Shown: positions 36,038-43,083 of the stretch, one piece after another
Layout: each line of letters starts with the position of its first letter
How positions within the stretch are numbered: the first letter of the stretch is position 1
DNA from: JAWRCU01 sp033542235
GTDB taxonomy: Bacteria; Pseudomonadota; Alphaproteobacteria; Rhizobiales; Rhizobiaceae
Direction: 5' to 3'
Assembly: GCF_033542235.1 (NCBI RefSeq)
Contig: NZ_JAWRCU010000002.1
Span: forward strand, 124,001 to 188,000
DNA: 64,000 nt
Position numbers and translations under genes: made by a program
Notes under the pieces: model-generated
Seen by the model: the letters and a program-made list of their open reading frames with translations, nothing else
Told to the model about the DNA's origin: nothing
The model's database searches: none

Positions 36038-37180
36038 CTACTCCGCCGCAATCGGCGTTGCACGGCTGATCACGAATTCGCGGATGGCCTCTATGACACG
36101 GTCCTGGTCGGCTTCACTGAGATAGGGATGCATCGGCAGCGACAGGATGCGCTCGGCAACCGATTCCGAGACGGAGAGGCCAGTCGGCGTGCGCGGGAAA
36201 TCGCGATAGGCGACCTGCAGGTGCAGCGGCTTGGCGTAGTAGATGGCGGTCGGAATGCCGAGTGACTGGAGATGCGCCTTGAGCGCTTCGCGCTCGGGCG
36301 TCTCGATCGAAAATTGCGCCCAGGCCGAGCGGCTGCCCTCTGGCACGGATGCGACCCTGACGACATTGCCGAGGCCTTCCGCATAGCGCCGGGCGATCCT
36401 CTGGCGGGCGGCCATTTCGTCCTCGAGTATCGACAGCTTCTCGATCAGGATCGCTGCTTGCAGCGTGTCGAGGCGCGAATTCACGCCGACATGGATGTTG
36501 TCGTACTGCGTCTCGCCCTTGCCATGGAAGGCGAAGGAACGAAGCTTTTCGGCGAACTCGTCGTCATTGGTGAACATCGCGCCGCCGTCGCCATAGCAGC
36601 CGAGCGGCTTGGCCGGATAGAAGCTGGTGCCGGCGACCTTGCCGAAGCTGCCGCATTTGTTGCCGGCAAGCGATCCGCCGATCGACTGCGCGGCGTCTTC
36701 GATCACCAGCAGGCCCTCGCGCGCGGCGATCTCATCGATTGCATCGTAATCCGCCGCGAGCCCGAACAGGTCGACTGGGATGATCGCCTTGGGGGTCAGC
36801 CGGCCTTCGCGTTTCACCATATCGATTGCCGCTTCGAGGCTGGCGATGTCGATATTGTAGGTGTCGGGGTCGATGTCGACGAAAACTGGCTCCGCTTTGG
36901 CAAGCGCAACCACTTCGGCGGTCGCGGCGAAGGTGAAGCTCGGCACGAACACCGCATCACCCGGGCCGATGCCGGAAGCGTAGAGAGGGATCAGCAGCGC
37001 GTCTGTGCCGTTGGCGCAGGCGACGACATGCTTGACGCCGACATAGGCGGCAAGCTGCCGCTCGAATTCCGTGACTTCCGGACCGAGGATATACTTACCG
37101 CCCTCGACGACGCGGCTGATCGCGGCATTAAGCTTGGCGCCAATCCGCTCGCGCTGTGCGCCGAGATCGATGAACTGCAT
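36038..37180 (-). CDS. DegT/DnrJ/EryC1/StrS PLP-dependent sugar aminotransferase (WbpE-like)
   Basis: 380 residues. It adds an amino group to a keto-sugar nucleotide using PLP. The opening MQFIDLGAQRERI, ACANGTDALLIPLYASGIG, PSFTFAATAEV, the EDAAQSIGG box and the PLP lysine Lys191 in SFYPAKPLGCYGDGG are textbook for the family. The last motif most resembles WbpE-type transaminases acting on 3-keto sugars. It converges on cysQ with a gap of six bases. No matching 3-dehydrogenase or acetyltransferase is present in the window, so the pathway is incomplete here. Confidence 0.9.
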   Translation of the reverse strand: MQFIDLGAQRERIGAKLNAAISRVVEGGKYILGPEVTEFERQLAAYVGVKHVVACANGTDALLIPLYASGIGPGDAVFVPSFTFAATAEVVALAKAEPVFVDIDPDTYNIDIASLEAAIDMVKREGRLTPKAIIPVDLFGLAADYDAIDEIAAREGLLVIEDAAQSIGGSLAGNKCGSFGKVAGTSFYPAKPLGCYGDGGAMFTNDDEFAEKLRSFAFHGKGETQYDNIHVGVNSRLDTLQAAILIEKLSILEDEMAARQRIARRYAEGLGNVVRVASVPEGSRSAWAQFSIETPEREALKAHLQSLGIPTAIYYAKPLHLQVAYRDFPRTPTGLSVSESVAERILSLPMHPYLSEADQDRVIEAIREFVISRATPIAAE

Positions 37181-37214
37181 CAGGCCCCCAAAAGCAGAAG
37201 AATTTCACTATCTT

Positions 37215-37406
37215 ATGGGCAAGGCTGATATCAGAGTTGCCGGAACGGCGGAAGCAGCCGAGGCCTGCAGGGCCAGGGGACCTCAGGCGGCCGATGTTAC
37301 CGGAGGCGCCTGTGCCGATTGCTGCAAGGTGAGGGCGGCCAAGCTTTTTGCCGCGGGAGCGCCGATTCTGCTGGCTCCTCGTGCTGCACTGCGAAATATA
37401 TTTTGA
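37215..37406 (+). CDS. Possible small Cys-containing protein
   Basis: A 63-residue open frame in the gap between the aminotransferase and fructokinase genes, which are both on the other strand. It is rich in Ala and has one cluster of three Cys, GGACADCCKVRAAKL, that could hint at metal binding. I see no clear ribosome site and recognise no family. It may be chance in G/C-rich DNA. Confidence 0.2.
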   Translation: MGKADIRVAGTAEAAEACRARGPQAADVTGGACADCCKVRAAKLFAAGAPILLAPRAALRNIF

Positions 37407-37460
37407 TCGTGAAATGGGCCTCAGAGCCTGATCCCGACCTGAAAATCAGCCGGCAGTAGA

Positions 37461-38384
37461 TCAGTCGATTTCGCGCCGCCAGGGCGGGTTTGCGCCGGCT
37501 CTTGAGACGGTGATTGCTGCAGCCTTTGCGCCGAGCGTCAGCGCCCGATGGATCTGCGTTTCGGACAGCTTGCCGATTGCTTCCTTGGAGAGCAGGTGCT
37601 GGTCGTGAAGCGATGCGAGCACCCCGGCATTGAACGTGTCACCGGCGCCTACCGTGTCCACCACCGTCACCTGCCCGGACGCGACCGAGATCTTGTGGTC
37701 CTTCGTGTAGCCGGTCGCGCCCTTACTGCCGCCGGTCACGATGACGAGTTTCGGACCGAGGCCCAGCCATTTCGCGGCCGTCTCGGCAGGCGAGCCGGTC
37801 TCGCCGAACCAGGTGAGGTCATCCTCCGAGAGCTTGACGATATCGGCGAGCTGGATCATGCGCTCCATGCGGGCAAGGTGCTTGTCCTTGTCCTGGATGA
37901 AGCCGGGGCGGATGTTCGGATCGAGCATCACCACGCGGTACTCGTGCTCGCGCTTCATCAGCGCTTCATAAGCGGAGCCGCAAGGCTCGGGGATCAGGCT
38001 GATCGCGCCGAACAGCATGGCGTCGATGTCGGCGTCGAAGCTCGGCAGATCGGCCTCGCTCAGCATGCGGCCGGCAGTGTTCTCGTCATAGAAAGTGTAG
38101 GTGGCGTGACCGTCGGTAAGCCGCACGAAGGCGAGCGTCGTCGGCCGCGCGGAAATGTCGGCGTAACGCGAGCCGACCTTGCTGGAGGCGAGTGTCTCGC
38201 GGATCTGCTGGCCGAACAGGTCGGAGGAGAGGCCGGAGAAGAATTCGACCGGCGCGCCGAGCCGGCCGAGCGCGATTGCCGAGTTGAACAATGCCCCGCC
38301 GGCATAGGGCGCGAAGGCAGGCTCACCCGCCGTGCTCTCGCGCGGAAGCATGTCGATCAGCGCCTCGCCGCAGCAGACAATCAT
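37461..38384 (-). CDS. frcK: Fructokinase, PfkB family
   Basis: 307 residues. Phosphorylates fructose entering through the Frc importer encoded nearby. The PfkB signatures are an N-terminal CGEALIDMLP, GGALFNSAIALGRLG and the C-terminal DTVGAGDTFNAG with the catalytic base Asp249. The length is typical. It lies on the same strand as, and downstream of, the ROK regulator gene, separated by 79 bases. In Sinorhizobium the equivalent gene belongs to frcRBCAK; here it has moved to the regulator side. Symbol given by this conserved context. Confidence 0.9.
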   Translation of the reverse strand: MIVCCGEALIDMLPRESTAGEPAFAPYAGGALFNSAIALGRLGAPVEFFSGLSSDLFGQQIRETLASSKVGSRYADISARPTTLAFVRLTDGHATYTFYDENTAGRMLSEADLPSFDADIDAMLFGAISLIPEPCGSAYEALMKREHEYRVVMLDPNIRPGFIQDKDKHLARMERMIQLADIVKLSEDDLTWFGETGSPAETAAKWLGLGPKLVIVTGGSKGATGYTKDHKISVASGQVTVVDTVGAGDTFNAGVLASLHDQHLLSKEAIGKLSETQIHRALTLGAKAAAITVSRAGANPPWRREID

Positions 38385-38463
38385 TCTCTACGAGCCCCTC
38401 ATGGATTGATCATACACTTGCGGATGACGACGTTGCCATAAAGCCAAGGCTGCACGGCAGCAA

Positions 38464-39687
38464 CTAGCCTCCAATAGCCGCGGTCGCTCCTACGAGGAAG
38501 CGGTCCGAAAGCGGCAGGCTCGCGCCGCCCAGCGCGCGGGCATGGATGCCGACCGTCCCCTCGCGCACCGGCGGCAGCGAAAGGCCTTCCGCATCGATCC
38601 TCATCAGCGCTTCGCCGACGGTCGCGACGAGACGGGCGCGAATCGCGCCTGGCATCCAGCCATCGATGACGGCAGCCTGGAAATCGATGACGGAGGATGC
38701 CGAGACGATCGCATAGGCCAGCCCATTGGCCGCCGATCCGATCCAGTCGTCCAGCTCGGGACCGAACTCGCCCCAGCTTTCCGGCGAGTTCCAGAGGAAT
38801 GACGTGTCGCGCCCCTTGGTGTTGAGCGCCCGCTCGAGCATGGCGAGCGAGGCGATGTCTATGAGCTGGCGTGGCGCACCGCCGGGACCTGGGACCGGCA
38901 TCGAGCCGAGCGCGCCGGCGTTTCCGGTCGGACCGCTATACAGCCCGCCGTTCAGCACGATGCCGCCGCCGGCAAAGGCGCCGATATAGAAATAGATGAA
39001 GTCGCGCGGGGTGCCGCCCTTGCCGAACACCAGCTCTGCCCCGCATGCCGAGGTCGCATCATTCTGCAGGTAGACGGGGAAGGGGAGCTCAGCCTGGATG
39101 TCGGCACGGATGTCGCGGTTGCGCCAATGATCCATTACCTCGCGCGGCGCGCCGGCTGCGTCGGCCCAGCTCCACAGCTCGAAGGGCATGGCAATGCCGA
39201 GGCCGGCAATGAGCCGGTCCTGCTCCAGGGTCAAGCCGGCGCGGATGCGCTTGATGCCCTCTGCGACGAACTCGACGGTGTCGCGCGGGGTAGGGTATCG
39301 GTAGGAGTGCTGGAGCATCGACCGGACCGTGCCGAGAAAGTCGATCAGAACCAGCTCGGCGCTACGCCGGCCGATCTTGAGGCCGAGGAAGAAGGCGCCC
39401 TCCGGATTGAGCGACATCGGGATCGACGGCTGGCCGATCTTGCCGCGCACCGGCTCGTTGCGAAGCAGCAGGCCTTCCTCCTCCAGCTCGCGCATGATGA
39501 CGGAAACGGTCTGTGCGGAAAGCCGGGTCAGGCGGGCGATCTCGGTCTTGGCGAGGCTGCCGTGACGGCGCACGAGCGACAGCACCAGCCGCTCATTGAA
39601 ATCGCGCATGCCGCTCTGGTTGGTGCCGCGGTGATAGCGCTCGGCCGCAACCGGTATGCCGTTCCTGAGGATGCCGGTCTCCTCCAC
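38464..39687 (-). CDS. frcR: ROK-family transcriptional regulator of fructose uptake
   Basis: 407 residues. An N-terminal winged helix (about residues 25-85, with LAKTEIARLTRLSAQTVSVI) is followed by a ROK sugar-kinase-like sensor domain. The sensor keeps YFYIGAFAGGGIVLNGGLY and a GNAGALGSMPV segment. I chose the GTG at 39687, which has GGAGG seven bases upstream, over the ATG at 39750. It is divergent from frcB, and a perfect 7-3-7 palindrome lies between them (39754-39770), a likely operator. The ligand is probably fructose, by analogy with FrcR. Confidence 0.88.
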   Translation of the reverse strand: MEETGILRNGIPVAAERYHRGTNQSGMRDFNERLVLSLVRRHGSLAKTEIARLTRLSAQTVSVIMRELEEEGLLLRNEPVRGKIGQPSIPMSLNPEGAFFLGLKIGRRSAELVLIDFLGTVRSMLQHSYRYPTPRDTVEFVAEGIKRIRAGLTLEQDRLIAGLGIAMPFELWSWADAAGAPREVMDHWRNRDIRADIQAELPFPVYLQNDATSACGAELVFGKGGTPRDFIYFYIGAFAGGGIVLNGGLYSGPTGNAGALGSMPVPGPGGAPRQLIDIASLAMLERALNTKGRDTSFLWNSPESWGEFGPELDDWIGSAANGLAYAIVSASSVIDFQAAVIDGWMPGAIRARLVATVGEALMRIDAEGLSLPPVREGTVGIHARALGGASLPLSDRFLVGATAAIGG

Positions 39688-39753
39688 CCAGCGCCTCCGT
39701 GAGCGTTCAGATTTCGGGCGGAGAATGGCGGCGTCCGCCGGTGCTGTCAATAT

Positions 39754-39770
39754 TAAATCAGATTGATTTA
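39754..39770. promoter_or_regulatory. Perfect palindrome, candidate FrcR operator
   Basis: TAAATCA-GAT-TGATTTA, seven-base arms exactly complementary around a three-base centre. It sits in an A/T-rich island in the frcR-frcB gap, four bases before a TTGACA hexamer, so a bound protein would block frcBCA transcription. Binding by FrcR is inferred from position. Confidence 0.6.
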
Positions 39771-39774
39771 TTTA

Positions 39775-39801
39775 TTGACAACATTGTCGCCTTGGTATTC
39801 C
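39775..39801 (+). promoter_or_regulatory. Candidate sigma-70 promoter of frcBCA
   Basis: TTGACA at 39775-39780 is a consensus -35 box. The best -10 candidate is TATTCC at 39796-39801, with a spacing of 15 bases, shorter than ideal. A second inverted repeat GACAA-CA-TTGTC (39777-39788) overlaps the -35 box. Confidence 0.45.
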
Positions 39802-39896
39802 CTTCACACGAGGTCCGGAATGGGAGTGTAATCCGGAGCTCGCAGAGGGATGCCGGCCGAGCCGGCTTCCAAAGTGTTCACTGGGAGGAATCCGCG

Positions 39897-40916
39897 ATGG
39901 GTAAACTGAGACTTTTGAAGACCCCGTTGGCTGCAGCCGCGATTTTCGGCCTGATGGCCGGCACGGCGGCCTATGCGGCTGATACTGTCGGCCTCATCAC
40001 GAAGACGGAGACAAACCCGTTCTTCGTGAAGATGCGTGAAGGCGCTCAAGCCAAGGCCAAGGAGCTTGGCGTCAACCTGATCACCGCGGCTGGCAAATAT
40101 GACGGCGACAATGACGGCCAGGTCGCTGCGATCGAGAACCTGATTGCCGCTGGCGCCAAGGGCTTTGCGATTGTTCCGAGCGATTCCAAGGCTATCGTGC
40201 CGACCATCAAGAAGGCGCGTGACGCCGGTCTCAAGGTCATCGTCCTCGACACCCCGCTCGACCCGATGGACGCGGCGGACGCGACCTTCGCCACCGACAA
40301 CCGCAAGGCTGGCATGCTGATCGGCGAGTGGGCGTCGAAGACGCTTGGCGACAAGGCCAAGGACGCCAGCATCGTCTTCCTCGATCTCGCGACCAACCAG
40401 CCGACCGTCGACTATCTGCGCGATCAAGGTTTTATGCAGGGCTTCGGCATCGACGTGAAGGATCCCAACAAATACGGCGATGAGAACGACAAGCGCATCT
40501 GCACGCATGAGATCAGCCAGGGCGACCAGGAGAAGGGCCGCACGGCAATGGAGAACGCTCTCCAGAAGTGCCCTGACGTCAACGTGGTCTACACGATCAA
40601 CGAGCCTGCTGCAGCGGGTGCCTGGGAAGCGTTGAAGAGTGTTGGCAAGGATGATGGCAGCGTCATGATCGTCTCCATCGACGGCGGCTGCCCCGGCGTG
40701 AAGAACGTGAAGGCCGGCGTGATCGGCGCAACTTCGCAACAATATCCGCTCAAGATGGCCTCGATGGCGCTCGAGGCAATCGTGTCGGGCAAGCTTCCCG
40801 AAATCGATCCCAAGGTCGGCTTTTTCGATACCGGAGCGCAGCTTATCACTGCCAAGCCGGTGGAAGGCGTTCCCTCGATTTCGGTCGAGGAAGGTCTGAA
40901 GCTGTGCTGGGGCTAG
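39897..40916 (+). CDS. frcB: Fructose ABC transporter, periplasmic binding protein
   Basis: 339 residues. A signal peptide ends near TAAYAADTVG; the mature protein is a class I sugar-binding protein (ribose/galactose type) with TKTETNPFFVKMREGAQAK, DGDNDGQVAAIENLIAAGA and VSIDGGCPGVKNV. The ATG at 39897 has GGAGGA eight bases upstream, so the longer upstream frame is not used. It is the first gene of frcBCA, and a strong stem-loop follows it, as is common after binding-protein genes that need more product than the membrane parts. Fructose as ligand comes from synteny with the Sinorhizobium frc locus. Confidence 0.92.
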   Translation: MGKLRLLKTPLAAAAIFGLMAGTAAYAADTVGLITKTETNPFFVKMREGAQAKAKELGVNLITAAGKYDGDNDGQVAAIENLIAAGAKGFAIVPSDSKAIVPTIKKARDAGLKVIVLDTPLDPMDAADATFATDNRKAGMLIGEWASKTLGDKAKDASIVFLDLATNQPTVDYLRDQGFMQGFGIDVKDPNKYGDENDKRICTHEISQGDQEKGRTAMENALQKCPDVNVVYTINEPAAAGAWEALKSVGKDDGSVMIVSIDGGCPGVKNVKAGVIGATSQQYPLKMASMALEAIVSGKLPEIDPKVGFFDTGAQLITAKPVEGVPSISVEEGLKLCWG

Positions 40917-40973
40917 TTTCTCACGGTACTTTCCCTAGACTGATCGCTTGAAAGCCAAACTTATCGCTTCAAT

Positions 40974-41003
40974 GAGAGAGCAACAGGCACCTGTTGCTCT
41001 CTC
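40974..41003 (+). terminator. Strong stem-loop between frcB and frcC
   Basis: GAGAGAGCAACAGG pairs perfectly with CCTGTTGCTCTCTC across a two-base centre; physically a stem of 12-13 pairs with a small loop. No run of T follows, so it is more likely an attenuator or 3'-end stabiliser of frcB mRNA than a full terminator. Confidence 0.75.
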
Positions 41004-41033
41004 GGTCTCGTGTGGGAGGCACTGGATAAGCGC

Positions 41034-42206
41034 ATGAGCACCGCCGACAACACGGCCAATCACCGCCCTGCGGATTTCGAAGCTTCATTGGCATCTGCGC
41101 CGGCAGCTGTCGCTTCCTTCGAGGAAGAGCACAAGAGCGCAATGCGCCGGGTGCAGCATTTCCTGCACCAGTTTCCGACGATGGTGCCGTTCGTGGTGCT
41201 CCTCATCGGCATCGCGGCCTTCACGATCCCCGTTCCGCGATATGTCGATGGCGAGCTTCAGTTCGCGGCGCTTGCCGGTGCCCGTTTCTTCTCCGCCTTC
41301 AACCTTTCGCTCATTCTCCAGCAGGTGACCATCATCGCCGTGCTGGGCATCGCCCAGACACTGGTGATCCTTACGGCCGGCATCGATCTTTCTGTCGGCG
41401 TGATCATGATCCTTTGCTCGGTCGTGATGGGCCGCACCTGTGTCATCTATGGGGTCCCACTTTGGATCGCCTTCCCGCTTGGCCTTTTGGTCGGCCTTTT
41501 ATGCGGCTTGGTGAACGGCGTGATCGTGACGGCCCTGCGGCTGCCGCCATTCATCGTGACGCTCGGCACCTGGAGCATCTTCGGGGCGCTCAATGTCTTC
41601 TATTCCCGCAGCGAAACCATCAGGCAGCAGGACATCGAAGCTTCCGCGCCCTTCCTCCAATGGACGGGCACGATCATCAAGCCTTACGACCTCATTCTGA
41701 ATACGATCGGGATCGAGGTCGGATGGCTCAAGGGCTCGGTCATCACCTACGGCTCATTGCTGATGGTGCTGCTGGCGATAGCGGTATGGTACATGCTGAA
41801 CCGCACTGCGTTCGGCCGCCACATCTACGCGACCGGTGATGAACCCGACTCGGCCCGCCTTGCCGGCATCAATACCGACCGGACGCTTGTCGCCGTCTAC
41901 ACGATCGCCGGTTTGATCTGCGCGATCGCCGCCTGGGTGCTGATCGGCCGGATCGGCGGCGTGAGCCCGCAGGCCGGACAGACCGCCAACCTTGATTCCA
42001 TCACCGCCGTGGTGATCGGCGGTACCAGCCTGTTCGGCGGCCGCGGCTCGATCATCGGCACGCTGATCGGGGCGCTGATCGTGGGAGTGTTCCGCAACGG
42101 CCTGGCCTTATCCGGTCTCGAAGTGTTGTGGCAGGATTTCACGGTCGGCGTGCTGATCATCGTGGCCGTTACCCTCGATCAATGGATCAGGAAGATATCG
42201 GCATGA
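41034..42206 (+). CDS. frcC: Fructose ABC transporter, permease
   Basis: 390 residues with about ten membrane helices of the BPD_transp_2 (RbsC-like) family. GIAQTLVILTAGIDLSVG, RLPPFIVTLGTWSIFGALN and VVIGGTSLFGGRGSIIGTLIGA are family hallmarks; the last lies in the loop that contacts the ATPase. An unusually long cytoplasmic N-terminus of about 50 residues precedes the first helix. The ATG at 41034 has GGGAGG 14 bases upstream, rather far; a GTG at 41010 has none. It ends as ATGA with frcA. Confidence 0.92.
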   Translation: MSTADNTANHRPADFEASLASAPAAVASFEEEHKSAMRRVQHFLHQFPTMVPFVVLLIGIAAFTIPVPRYVDGELQFAALAGARFFSAFNLSLILQQVTIIAVLGIAQTLVILTAGIDLSVGVIMILCSVVMGRTCVIYGVPLWIAFPLGLLVGLLCGLVNGVIVTALRLPPFIVTLGTWSIFGALNVFYSRSETIRQQDIEASAPFLQWTGTIIKPYDLILNTIGIEVGWLKGSVITYGSLLMVLLAIAVWYMLNRTAFGRHIYATGDEPDSARLAGINTDRTLVAVYTIAGLICAIAAWVLIGRIGGVSPQAGQTANLDSITAVVIGGTSLFGGRGSIIGTLIGALIVGVFRNGLALSGLEVLWQDFTVGVLIIVAVTLDQWIRKISA

Positions 42207-42994
42207 GCGGAGCGGGCATTTCAACGGTTCTCGAGGCGCGCGGCATCACCAAGCGCTATGGTCGCGTCGTGGCGCTCGACAACGCCGATTTCGACCTCAG
42301 GCGAAACGAGATCCTTGGGGTTATCGGCGACAACGGCGCTGGCAAGTCGACACTGATCAAGGTCCTTACGGGAGCGGTCATCCCGGACTCGGGGCAGGTG
42401 CTTCTCGACGGTCAGCCGGTGAGTTTCCGTTCGCCGATCGAGGCGCGCAATGCCGGGATCGAGACGGTCTACCAGAACCTCGCGCTGTCGCCAGCGCTGT
42501 CGATCGCGGACAACATGTTTCTCGGGCGCGAGGTCCGCAAGCCGGGCTGGGTCGGCACGTTGTTTCGCCGGCTCGATCGCTCGACGATGCAGAGGATTGC
42601 CCGCGAGAAGCTCAGCGAGCTTGGCCTCCTGACCATTCAGAACATCAACCAGGCGGTCGAGACATTGTCCGGCGGTCAGCGACAAGGCGTGGCGGTGGCC
42701 CGTGCCGCGGCCTTCGGATCGAAGGTCGTCATCATGGACGAGCCGACGGCGGCACTGGGCGTCAAGGAATCGCGTCGCGTGCTCGAACTGATCCTCGACG
42801 TCAAGAAGCGCGGCCTGCCCATTGTGCTCATCTCGCATAACATGCCGCACGTGTTTGAGGTTGCAGACCGAATCCACATCCACCGGCTCGGCCGTCGTCT
42901 TTGCGTCATAAACCCGAAGGAATATTCGATGTCTGATGCCGTTGCGTTCATGACCGGCGCAAAGAGGCCACCGGAGGCTGCCATGGCCGCTTGA
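42203..42994 (+). CDS. frcA: Fructose ABC transporter, ATP-binding protein
   Basis: 263 residues, a single ABC domain rather than the double domain of many sugar importers, as in Sinorhizobium FrcA. Walker A GDNGAGKSTLIK, the Q-loop ETVYQNLALSPAL, the signature LSGGQRQGVAVARA, Walker B VVIMDEPTAAL and the switch VLISHNMPHVFEVADR are all intact. The ATG at 42203 is part of an ATGA overlap with frcC and has AGGAAGA eight bases upstream. The glgP gene starts 89 bases after it on the same strand. Confidence 0.92.
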   Translation: MSGAGISTVLEARGITKRYGRVVALDNADFDLRRNEILGVIGDNGAGKSTLIKVLTGAVIPDSGQVLLDGQPVSFRSPIEARNAGIETVYQNLALSPALSIADNMFLGREVRKPGWVGTLFRRLDRSTMQRIAREKLSELGLLTIQNINQAVETLSGGQRQGVAVARAAAFGSKVVIMDEPTAALGVKESRRVLELILDVKKRGLPIVLISHNMPHVFEVADRIHIHRLGRRLCVINPKEYSMSDAVAFMTGAKRPPEAAMAA

Positions 42995-43083
42995 TCTTCG
43001 TTTCAGGCGGGGAACTAATCTCAGGCCAGCCACTTCAATTGGTACAAGACAGGGAATAAGGAAACGTCGTTGGAGGAAAGCTG

